Shown here: in pieces, positions 46,024 through 57,100 of the stretch | Layout of the letters: every line of letters begins with the position of its first letter | Position numbering within the stretch: the stretch's first letter is position 1 | Assembly (NCBI GenBank): GCA_947069175.1 | Contig: CAMTDV010000028.1 | Span: 64,625,660-64,689,659, forward strand | Source: Scalesia atractyloides | Lineage: Eukaryota; Streptophyta; Magnoliopsida; Asterales; Asteraceae | Direction: 5' to 3' | DNA length: 64,000 nucleotides | The notes under the pieces: generated by a model | Seen by the model: only the letters and a program-made list of their open reading frames with translations | Database searches by the model: none | What the model was told of the DNA's origin: nothing | Program-made: the position numbers and the translations under genes

Positions 46024-47130
46024 GGAAGATAAAGAATATCGACGAGTTTGGTTAGTTCATAAGTGATGGTTTTTCGCACGAATAACCAAACGAGTCAAAT
46101 AAGAATAATAATAGGTTTGGTTGAATAAAAGCGATGGATTTCGCTAAGGCAACCAAGCAGATCAAAATGATAAGATAGATAAAGGTTTGGTTGAATGAAA
46201 GCGATGGATCGCTAAGGCAACCAAATGGGTCAAAATGGTATGATAAATGAAGGTTTGGTTGAATAAAAGCGACGGATTTCGCTAAGGCAACCAAACAGGT
46301 CAAAATGATAAGATAGATAAAAGTTTGGATGAATGAAAGCGATGGATTTCGCTAAAGCAACCAAACGAGTCAAAATGATAAGATAGATAAAGGTTTGGTT
46401 GAATGAAAGCGATGGATTTCGCTAAGGCAACCAAACAGATCAAAATGGTATGATAAATGAAGTTTGGTTGCATAAAAGCGATGGATTTTGCTAAGGCAAC
46501 CAAACGGGTCAAAATGATAAGATAGATAAAAGTTTGGATGAATGAAACCGATGGATTTCGCTAAGGCAAACCAAACGAGTCAAAATGAAGTTTTAATGCA
46601 TATCGGAATGAATGCAAGAATGGCTATTTTGGTTTAAACGCGGTCAAAGGGTAAAACCGGAAAATAAGCGTAAACAGAGTAATGGATACGTAAATCATAA
46701 GGTAGTTATCCCGAAGAATGGGATATATTTACATAATTGATAATTTTGTAAAATTAATGAATTATATCAAGTTCGTTTTCTCAAATGTGCAAACGGGTCA
46801 AAACCACTAGATTTACGAAATTAGAAACGAATAGTATAAACACTCTTAACAAAGGTAATATAGGAATGAAAATAGGAAATAATATTGTACGAACGTTTTT
46901 ATGCAAGTCCCGAGCCATGTTTTAATGTGCTGCAGTAAGTGGCATCGCCGACGCAGTGTGTTTGCCCGACGCCCTAAATTATTGTCTACGGCAATAAAGC
47001 TCCGACACAATATGGAACTTCAAAGTTTCTGGATTTAGTTTTTGTTTAATTAGTTATGTTGTGTTTTCCTTTATCCAGTATAATACTAATTAATTGTAAA
47101 TTTAGTAAAAAAAGGAGATCGTAAGCATTC
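46024..47130 (+). repeat. gypsy 3' LTR, right part (end uncertain)
   Basis: It continues the LTR split at 33278. It holds the 70-bp array and then about 500 bases of unique sequence. I cannot see where it ends; 47130 is a nominal limit where the sequence turns into plain AT-rich DNA. Confidence 0.35.
46046..46590. repeat. eight-unit 70-bp hairpin tandem array
   Basis: Units begin with GTTTGG at 46046, 46115, 46185, 46253, 46323, 46393, 46462 and 46532, a period of 68-70 bases. Most units contain nested inverted repeats, GTTTGGTTG against CAACCAAAC and AGCGA against TCGCT. Variant marks recur every third unit: GGTATGATAAATGAA closes units 3 and 6, and AGTTTGGATG opens units 5 and 8. A three-unit (about 209-bp) block was therefore itself duplicated. 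The first unit is the most diverged. Confidence 0.9.
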
Positions 47131-47591
47131 ATGGACGAAGATCAAGCTGAGATGAAGAACGAACACTTCCGAAATTCAAGCTTCTGTTTTGCTTTGTTCA
47201 TTTTATGTATTATATTTTGTCTAAAATGTTTTAAGGTGTTTTAAATATTTATAAATTTTGAACAATTTGGTATTTTAAATGTAAGATAGAATTGCGTTAC
47301 TTTAAATGAATGTAAAATTTTGTATAAATTTTATATAGTAATTATGGTCTTTCATTACTATAGTAGTTTGGATTTCTAGTATTTATTTTACTAAGTTATG
47401 ATCTCGTTTATTATACATGTTAAATAAATATAATGTTGTACACCAAATAATAAAAAATTATATTCTTAAAAAAGCTGGTGTATTGTATGACTAAAATAAA
47501 TACATGTATTACATGAGTTAAATAAAATATAAGACATACGGTTGTAAGGATATAGATTCAACAATTGAACTTTGATGTAACAACTATATAT
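47131..47591. other. AT-rich intergenic, no gene seen
   Basis: No open frame of interest. The part from about 47400 is weakly similar to 63420-63540 and leads into the dispersed segment that follows. Confidence 0.45.
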
Positions 47592-48162
47592 TCTATTAAG
47601 TTAATTTTTAAAATATATTTTTTCAAATGATGCACAATTTTTTATTTAACATATAAATGTTAATTCAATCAAAATGTAATTAGTCCATTAAATATCATTT
47701 TAGCAGCCATGACATTATATTCTATTGAAATTTTAGGTTGAGATATAACTTATAACCTTTAGGTCATATGTTCGATCCTCACAAAGGGGGGTTTCCTAAA
47801 TTTATTTGGATTCCTTCTAAATTGGTGCATACGCATTATTGTCTAGCGGATATGGATATAATCGAGTGGTTTCACTGGTGACATAATAATACTTCAGTGG
47901 TCCGTCAGTAATCCAAATTTATCGTTAAAAAATATCATTTTGGCACAGCTAAGTAAACCTAAGTTGTATAAATAAATATATACACACCTAGAAAAATTAA
48001 GAACTAAACCTAAGAGTTTTAATACATGTATTTTTTTTCTTTCTGAATTGATAAGTAAAGTCGTATATTATAACTATCTATAATTAATTTCATATTAAAT
48101 TCATTTGGTTAATAATATAATAATTATCTATAATTATTACTTATAACTAAATATGTCTTAAA

Positions 48163-48585
48163 CTAGTGGGTTACACCCGTGTTCTGCGACGGGATGACCC
48201 AAATTTTTAATAGAAACGTAGAGACAATAGTAAAAATAACGTTAATGGCAGGAATTCATTTGATATTGGTTCGGTTCATAAAATACCGACGCTTACCGAA
48301 AGAGAAAAAAAGTCATAATACGACAAAAAAATACTGAGATGTGTTTACATCGATCGAAACAATAAAACGAATATCAATTTCGGTACTGACGTTTTCGATC
48401 AGTATTAGACCGTTCATTTTGTTACATGTACAACAGCAGGTTCAATCGAAACTTAAAAAAGAAAAAGAAAAACAAAAATAGAAATAAAATGAAAGATGAA
48501 AAATAATTCATAAAAGACAAAAATCACAAAATGACAAAAATAATTTTACCTAAAAAGTTTATAAATTATATATATAATAATAATA
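48163..48585 (-). mobile_element. Helitron-like insertion, reversed
   Basis: Unit 1 carries about 420 bases here that unit 2 lacks. Read on the minus strand, the right end is CCCGTCGCAGAACACGGG (a short hairpin), then TGTAACCCA and CTAG next to T, which fits the 3' end of plant Helitrons. The far 5' end is not clear. It shares a CACAAAATGACAAAAATAA-type stretch with the candidate ending at 20609. Confidence 0.5.
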
Positions 48586-49160
48586 ATGTCTAAAAATATA
48601 TTATTTTAATATTATTATTTTATAAAAATAAAACTTTGGATGGCTTATGATGATCACATGTGTGTCGAAAGATTTTTATAATATCACTATTTAATATGAG
48701 GAAGAAAAGAGTGACGTATAATGATGACATATGTCCCAAGGATTTTCATTTCTTAAGTGGGTGATTTTATCTGTATAAAATTTTTTGTTATTTATATCAA
48801 GTGATATGATATTAATAGAATTATATTTGTTTTTTTCTTTTATAATTCTGATATATAATGTTTTATTAAAAAAGAATATAGTTTTTTTATTTCTTTATTT
48901 TTATATACGTTTTAATATAAATTTTATAAAAAAACGGAATATAAAATTTTATAACCATTTATAAAACATTATATTTGATATGGCTCCGTTTTTTATAAAA
49001 TTTACACTAAAACGTAGATAAAAAAAGCATATGACAAAACCATATTCTCTTTTTAGTAAAACATTATATATTAGAAGTTATAAAAGAAACACATAAATAT
49101 AAACTTTTTAATATCACATCATTTAATCACATGATGAAATAATAAAGATAGATTTGATTT

Positions 49161-49501
49161 ATCCCTCCACTTGTGGTCTAGTAGTAGGAGACTTGAGTTT
49201 TTCAATGCGGACTCAAGTTCAATTCCCACTTGTATCATATTGGGGTGAATATAGGCAATGATGGTAACAAACCCATCGAGGGGGGTTCGATCCTGAGCCG
49301 CACCTTGTTTTCATCTGGCTGTTACTTCAGCGAGACATCTCGTGTGAAGGCAGTACGGTTTCCAGAGGAACGTCATAACCAAGTCTGACCAACCCAGCGC
49401 AGACTCGGTTAAGACAATGTAGTCTGGAAAAATCTTGGCTAGGGCCGCCATTTAGACGATGTCACATTAGATATCTCAAAAAAAAAGTAACCCTTAAAAA
49501 A
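49161..49501 (+). mobile_element. SINE, full length
   Basis: It is flanked by a perfect 11-bp target duplication AGATTTGATTT (49150-49160 and 49502-49512) and absent from the other duplicate unit, so its limits are sure. It begins ATCCCTCCACTTGTGG; GGTCTAGTAGTAGGAG resembles box A, and box B-like words occur at about 49210 (AGTTCAATTCC) and 49287 (GGTTCGATCC). It ends in an A-rich tail. Confidence 0.85.
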
Positions 49502-49822
49502 AGATTTGATTTGATTTACTCAATCTAGTTCCATTTTACCTCCTCCCATATATTACATATGTATAGACACACATGCTTTTTGATTTTCCAAATAAAATAT
49601 TGTACTAAAAATGTCCTTTTAGTTAAGATAAAGGGTTAATTTTAACACATGGTTTGTTGTTTGTAAGTTCCTTGGGGAGCAAGCCATACACAGGCTTCAC
49701 TGCTTATTAGTATTTACTCTTTTTGTCTCTGTCCAAAAGCAAATTTCCGTTTATGTGTTCCAAACAGTTAGCTTCGGATCTAGGTTCGACCAAGATTATA
49801 CAACATCGACGACTGTGGATTC

Positions 49823-50975
49823 TATTAAGTTAATTTTTAAAACATTTGCATTATTTTTTTATGTAACATATAAATGTTAATTTAATCAAAATGTAATTAG
49901 TCTTTTAAATATTATTTTAGCACAGTTAAGTAAGCCTAAGTTGTAATTATAAATATATACACACCTAGAAAGATTAAGAACTAAAATTTGGATTTTTTTT
50001 AATACCACGATATTTTTTCTTTTAAAATTGATAAGTAAAGTTGTACATTATAACTATTCATAATTAATTTTATATTAAATTCACTTTTTATTAACGGTGT
50101 ACGGTTAGGATGTTGCTAACCGGGTTAGTAGTTAGTATCACCAAGTTAGTATTAAACCCACTTGACTGAATTTGAACCAAGATCTCCAAAAGAAGCGAAG
50201 GTCTCCACTCCTACTTAACCATTAGGCTAAAAGATCATCGGTATAATAACTATCTATAATTTATTTAGTTAATGATATAATAACTATCTACAATTATTAC
50301 TTATAACTAAATTTATATTAAATGTTTAAAAACATACTATTTTAGTATCATTATTTAATATGAGAGAAATATGAAAATAAACTTTGGGTGGGTTATGATG
50401 ATAACATGTGTCCTGAGAGATTTTCATAATACAATTATTTAATAAGAGAGATAAAAGGTTGGCTTATAGTCCCAAAGATTTTCATTAATTAAGTGGGTGA
50501 TTCTATTTAAATCAAACTTTTTGTTATTTGCACCAAGTAATGTGACGTTAATAAAACATTATACATCGGAAGTTATGAAAGAAAAACAATAAATATGAAT
50601 TTGTTAATATCAGATCACTTGATAAAATAACAAAAGTATAGTAGTAAATTGTAGGCTTAGTAAAATAGCGTAAATAGATGAATATAGATATATTTGATTT
50701 GATTTATTCAATCTGGTTCCATTTTACCTCCCCCATATAAAATATTAGTACTAAGCAGTTAAGATAAAGGGTTAATGTTAAGTATTTTTAACACACGGTT
50801 TGTTTGTAAGTTTCTTGGGGAGCAAGCCATACACAGTGGCTCCACATCTCCAGCTTATTAGTATTTACTCTTTTTATCTCTGTCCAAAAGCAAACATCAG
50901 TTTATGTGTTTCAAACACTTAGCTTCGGATCTAGGTTCGACCAAGATTGTACAACATCGATGACTGTGGATTCCC
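49823..50975. repeat. segmental tandem duplication, unit 2
   Basis: Second copy of the unit; its right end lies at the NAC gene promoter. It lacks the SINE and Helitron-like insertions of unit 1 and has its own SINE-like insertion near 50100. The sequence after GACTGTGGATTC (from 50976) is unique and leads into the NAC gene leader. Confidence 0.8.
50095..50240 (-). mobile_element. SINE-like sequence, minus strand
   Basis: Read on the minus strand it has TTTTAGCCTAATGG (a good box A) and, about 45 bases on, TTGGTTCAAATTC (a good box B), the signature of a tRNA-derived SINE. It is absent from the matching place in unit 1. The target duplication is not clear. Confidence 0.55.
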
Positions 50976-51159
50976 AGACAGTTACCGAACCTCAGGCTCG
51001 GTTAACATACCTGTTGTAATAGAACGCGGCTTCATTTGTGTGTATATATATTTTTCTTTATATCGTGTCAGTTTTCACACACACACTCTCTCTCTCTCAC
51101 TGGTTAACTTACTCAGGTGAAGAAACATGGAGAAGCTATCGCTTGTTGAGTGATCATTC
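50976..51159 (+). promoter_or_regulatory. promoter and leader of NAC gene
   Basis: GTATATATAT at about 51040 is a possible TATA box. An (AC)n(TC)n microsatellite lies at 51075-51100. An upstream ATG at 51127 opens only a short frame that stops before 51160. Confidence 0.4.
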
Positions 51160-54100
51160 ATGGCGAAGTTAGTTCTTCTTTATCAGATCATCTTCTTGTT
51201 ATTGTTTTCTTTGATGAATTTGATCATGGGTCATGCAGTAGCTCTTGAGTAGTTCATGATTTTAGGGCTTGAAGTTGGTATGTGTGTGTATATGAGTATG
51301 TGTTTTTGTGAATTTGTCATAGCGGTTTTGATGCTACTCTATCCAACAAGTTTTTTTGTTAAACTTCTGCTTGTTGACTCATTCTTTGAGTTTCATCGGT
51401 CATTATCTCAGATTCTCCACATTTTTTTCTTTAAGATTTGATCATATTGTACGCATTCTTTCTGGATTTTATCATATTTCTTTACTTTGCTTGTTGAGTC
51501 CCTACAACAAATTCCTTCAGTTCTAATCACTTGTTTTTTTCCAATAAATTAACTAGAAATTTGCAAGAAATTAAGGTTTTGGAACATTTTCAAGAAAAAA
51601 GAAATACTTATTAGCATTGTATCACATGGGTTAAATGTGATATTCAAAGTTTCAAACTATTATTGTCCTTATGGAGTTTGATTGCATAAAATTGATGGAA
51701 ATAGAAAGATGTCTATTTTTGGAGTTTGATCATGTGACGAAGAAGAAGAAGAAAGTAGTTAACTTGTCATTTTAACTGAAAAGGGTCTGCTCATGTTAAC
51801 CTATTCCGGTTTTTTCATTTTATACAAAAGTAAAAAAACAATAGATTTAGACCTAGAGCTAGTTCATCTAACACATTATATTTATCTTCATGGACACTTC
51901 ACTTCCGTTACCAACTCTAGTCTGACATCTAAATATCGCAGGATTTGGCTTGTTGATGGTAGAACATTAGCAAAGAGAATAAAGACATCTGGTTTTTCTT
52001 CCGTACCTGAAGGCGAGGACATCGGAGCAAACTGGGAATGTCCACAATGCAGTTGCAGAATAAATAAACTTGATGTAAGATATCAACCTTGAGTTCATTA
52101 GTGTAGAGTGATTTCATAAACCTAACACTATTAAATAAGGGGCAAAGTGGATTTTATTAATCTCACCTTTTAGTTGTTAGCAAATAATAATCCCATCTCT
52201 ATAAAACCCTACTTACACTTTCACCTTTGAACTTTTTTTTATCCCGCTGATACTCCCACCTTTTGAACTTTTTTTCAATGGATATCCATTAAAAAAACTT
52301 AACTCCATAAACTTTTCTTTTTACCGAATTTCAAACTAATGTTATAGGTAGGGGTGCAAACGAGCCGAGTTCGATTAACTTATGAGAGCTCGGTTCAATT
52401 CGAGCTTTGTTTTAAGTAGCTTGTGTTTATTATCTATTAATTATTATATTAAATAAAAATAATATAAATAATAGACTTTTTAGGTTCGCGAGCTCGATAA
52501 GTGAAGCTCGGGCTCGTTTACTAAATAAGCTTATTTTTGGTTCGAGGTCGGCTTGTAAAAAGTTTAAATAAGCTCAGCTCGACTCGTCTCGTTTACACAA
52601 GGCTCGACGAGCCTAACGAGCTTCACATGCGACGCTCGAGCTCGGGCTCCGGCTCGATAAACAAACGAGCTTTGTTTTGAGGCTCAAGCTCGATAAGGCT
52701 CGGCTCGTTTCGAGCTTTTTCTCGAGCCGATCTCGAGTAGCTCGTGAGCCGTTCGGCTCGTTTGCACCCCTAGTTATAGGGCTTTTAATCAGAACGAGGA
52801 TACAAGTCGATTGATGTAAACTTATATCAAAACGGTGCTCTAAACGGCTTGTTTTTTGTTAATTGGAAGTTTAAACACCCGAATTGAAGCAAGTTTCATC
52901 GTTTGGAGCACAGTTTCGAGATAAGTTTTGCATCAATCAATTCGTCTTCTCATTTTGATCAAAAGCCCTAAAACATTATTTGAAATTCGGAAACAAATTA
53001 ACGAAGTTATTTTTTAACGGTGGTTCATTGAGAAAAAAAAGTTCATAAGGTGGGAACTATCTGTGGGATTTATAGAGATGAAATTATTATTGATCAACTA
53101 GCAAAATGCAAGGTTAACAAAACTCAATTTCCCGTAAAAAAGTCCAGGGCCAACTCAATTTTTTGGAGAGCCCAAAGGGATTAATGTTTTTTTTTTCATT
53201 TTGTGGGGGGGGGGGGGGGGGGGTGTCAACAATCCCAAAGACTATTACCAACTATAATTTCATTTATAGAATTTTGGGGTTGTAAGGAAGTGTGGGACCT
53301 CCATAGCTTTATGATCACCCCTCCTTGAGCTGTCTTAAAACTATACGAAGTGGGGTTTGAAAATATGGTGTTATGTGACATGTGGTCTGTCAGAAAAGTG
53401 GCGTGGTGCAAAAAGGGTGGAGTGGGACAGGGGCGTGAAAGGGTGGCGTTGTGTAATACGAGGCATACACATTTTATATTTATTTTATATTAAAAAAGGA
53501 AAATCAAATAAAAAACCCACCACCTAATCAAAACAGCCAACATATCACCATCTTCTTCACCATGCGTGAAGAATCCAACACCCAAACGTCCATGCCGCTC
53601 TCCACTACCATCGACGGCCTGGTGTACACAACGTTGAGAGGCAACCACGTCGGATTTCCACGCCCACACCAAGTGGTCTAAATGAGTCACATATGTTAAT
53701 ATTTTCTAAGTATATAATTAATAATTATAACTATAATTTATATTTCTTTTTTAAAGGAGTGGCCTGCGCTTCCCAGTGGAGTGAAATTTGATCCAACTGA
53801 TGTTGAACTGTTGGATCATTTAGCAGCTAAATCTAGAGTTGGGAATGAACGGCCACATGAATATATCGACGTGTTCATTCCAACAATCGATGTTGAGCAA
53901 GGAATATGTTACAAACATCCTGAAAATCTTCCTGGTTAGCCCTTTTCATGCGCATTTTTATCATTATAATTAATTTATCAATCCCCTCATTTATGACCTA
54001 GTGGTAGGAGATTTGGGTTTTTCAATAGACACGCAAGTTCAACTTACACTTGTGTCATATTGGGGTGGATATAACACAGGGCTTAAGCTCGGTGGTTGGG

Positions 54101-57100
54101 TAATGATTGTGACAAACCCACCGAGGGGGGTTCGATCCTGAGCCGCACCACTACAAGAAACATGCACTATTAGCGACGACAAGGAGCAATAGCGGCGACA
54201 GAGAAGTCGCCGCTATGCTCCATGTCGTCGCTATTAGTGTCGTCGCTAATAGTCAATCCGTGTGAAGCTTAAAAAGTGCTCATCTTGGCCCTTGATGAGA
54301 GGATGATCCAAGGGTTTAGGATGTTTCCTGCTTTCTCTCCCTTAAACAAACACAACCTTCATATTATACCCACTTTCTCATACCACACTCCATCTTCACC
54401 AACAACAACCTCAACCCCCACTTCCATGAAGCTACCACCACCGGATCGCTACCACCGTGAAGCCACCACCAACACCGGATCGCTACCACTGTGAAGCCGC
54501 CGCCACCACCACCACCACCTGAAGCTCCACCCATCACAATTGGACCGCCATCAGCAAGCTCCACCACCACCACTATCAAGTTGCACCACTACCACCACCA
54601 CCGTCAAGGTCCGTCGACCACCGTTGAACCGCCATCATCAAGCTCCACCACCACCATTATCAAGTTGCACCACCACCACCATCAAGCTCCGTCAACTGCC
54701 GTTTGAACCGTACGTCAAGTTCCGGCCAGTTTCGTTTATTGTTTAGAAAATGTATAGTTATGTAAAGTTTTATATAGAAAATGTATAGTTATATCGACAA
54801 GCTCAAGAATCCATTTTTGTATAGTTCTGACAAGTTTTTGATAAACGATTTATTAGTTCCACATGTTATGTAGTCTCCGGTGATCTATCTCAGGCGATCT
54901 TTCCTACGAATTCTCCGGCAAGAGCATTAGCGGCGACGGTATCATTAGCGGCTTCAAAAAGGGCAATAGCGGCCGATCTATACCGGCGACCCTTTAGCGG
55001 CGACATGTCGCCGCTAATAACAAATAGTGGCGACAAAACGGAGCAATAGCGGCGACACCTAGCGCCTCTAAAGGTGCCCTTTTCTTGTAGTGCACCCCGG
55101 TTTGCATCCTGTTGTTACTTCAGCGAGGCAACCAAGTCTAACCACCACCACCACCCTGAAGCTCCACCCATCACAATTGGACCACCATCAGCAAGCTCCA
55201 CCACCACCACTATCAAGTTGCACCACTACCACCACCACCGTCAAGCTCCGTTGACCACCGTTGAACCGCCATCATCAAGCTCCACCACCACCATTATCAA
55301 GTTGCACCACCACCACCATCAAGCTCCGTCAACCGCCGTTTGAACCGTACGCCGCCGTCAAGTTCCGGCCAGTTTCGTTTATTGTTTAGAAAATGTATAG
55401 TTATGTAAAGTTTTATATAGAAAATGTATAGTTATATCGACAAGCTCAAGAATCCATTTTTGTATAGTTCTGACAAGTTTTTGATAAACGATTTATTAGT
55501 TCCACATGTTATGTAATCTCCGGCGATCTTTCCTACGAATTCTCCGGCAAGAGCATTAGCGGCGACGGTATCATTAGCGGCTTCAAAAAGGGCAATAGCG
55601 GCCGATCTATACCGGCGATCCTTTAGCGGCGACATGTCGCCGCTAATAACAAATAGTGGCGACAAAACGGAGCAATAGCGGCGACACCTAGCGCCTCTAA
55701 AGGTGCCCTTTTCTTGTAGTGCACCCCGGTTTGCATCCTGTTGTTACTTCAGCGAGGCAATTCATGTGAAGGCAGTACGGTTTCCAAGGAACGCCTAACC
55801 AAGTCTAACCAACCCAGCACGGGTCCGGTCAAGATATAGTAGTCTGGGCAGATCTTGGCTAGTGCCGCCGTTTAGACGGTGTGACATTGGGTCACTAAAA
55901 AAAAGTGATGTTCAAAGAAAAATAAAAAAATTTATCACTACAGTTATAAAAACCAATATGTTAAGAAGATAAATTTGGCATCCAAAACATATCAATATGG
56001 CTAGTGAATATATAATCAACTTTTTAAGATCCCTATTTGCCACTAAACAAGGCTAAAGAGAACATTTGTCATCCAAAGCATATCAACAAGCTTAAGTTGC
56101 GTCCATCTTTTATTGTTTAAGTGGCAAATAAGAAATCTTTAATAGATGGGCGAAACCAACATGTTTCGGGTGACATTTCTATGTACTTTTAGAAGAAGAG
56201 TGCCAAGTTTAGCGTTTAGCCAAACCAACATGATAAAATTCTATGCAAAACAAATAAAACTTGGTTAACAAAATAACATGTAATGTAAAAGATAGTTAAA
56301 CACTCACAATTTAAATAATTCTAAACCAATTCAGTTTCCACTGAAAAGTATTTGATCTTGTGATTTGTAGGCGCAAGAAAGGATGGAAACAGTTTTCATT
56401 TCTTTTATCAGACCAAGAACGCATACACTAAAGGCCAACGAAAGCTTAGGAAAGTCTGCAATAGATCTAGTGTAGAAAAGGATGTCCGTTGGCACAAGAC
56501 TGGCAAGACTAAGGCCATATTTAAAAATGGAGTTCAAATTGGATTCAAAAAGATAATGGTTCTTTATGGGACTACTGTTAGGGGATCAAAACCTTGTAAA
56601 ACGAACTGGGTTATGCATCAATTTCATTTAGGAACCAATGAAGATGAGGAGGACGGTCAATATGTGGTTTCAAAGATATATTATCAAGCACAAAAGGAGA
56701 CTGGTGAGAACACTAACGTTTATGTTGTAGAGGAAGATTCGGATCCTAGAACTCCAATGATCAATGCTTCTGATCCACTACGGCCAGGAAAGACTCCACT
56801 ATATGAAGATGTCACATGTGAATATGTTATCCAGTCACCAGCACAGGTTGGTAACCAGATCTCTCTACCTATATCTAACTAGCAGCCATATACTTGGTAG
56901 CCGAAGTCACAAGGCGAATTCAAGCCACAAACGGTGAGCCTTGGACTAGAGATAAGGCCCTAGATAAGCAAGACACACATCATAAACATACCATTTTTAG
57001 TGGTTTTAGACATGTTCTAGGTATAGATCCCAGGAGACCATGAATTCAACCTAACAATCAAGAACAAAATAACAATCGAACAAAGAACAAGAAGAGAGAG

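Larger units (their letters stand above)
47592..49822. repeat. segmental tandem duplication, unit 1
   Basis: It runs from TATTAAGTTAATTTTTAAAA to GACTGTGGATTC and matches 49823-50975 in order: the AAATGTAATTAGTC segment, the ATTACTTATAACTAAAT segment, the TTATGATGAT...CATGTG segment and the CTTGGGGAGCAAGCCATACA segment. Unit 1 is longer because it holds a Helitron-like piece and a SINE. Beyond that the copies differ at many single bases. Confidence 0.8.
53981..55928 (+). mobile_element. SINE interrupted by a CACTA element
   Basis: Same family as 49161-49501 (GTGGTAGGAG, AAGTTCAA, GGTTCGATCCTGAGCCGCAC, GTTACTTCAGCGAG, CTTGGCTAG...GCCG). Flanks AATTTATCA at 53972-53980 and 55929-55937 form its target duplication. 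The SINE is split at GAGCCGCAC by the CACTA element and part of its right half has been duplicated with it. Confidence 0.85.

Noticed and set aside
49161..49501. True tRNA gene because of the GGTTCGATCC box
   Set aside because: No cloverleaf could be drawn; the A-rich tail and 11-bp target duplication show a SINE.
54364..54746. Proline- and histidine-rich frames in the CACTA interior
   Set aside because: They come from CCA/CAT triplet repeats, appear in several frames and on both strands, and occur again in the duplicate; this fits simple repeat, not a gene.
56847..56881. Extending NAC exon 4 to the TAG at 56881 as the true protein end
   Set aside because: Possible if intron 4 is not spliced, but downstream exons in matching phase and a family-like C-terminus at 60273-60332 favour splicing.
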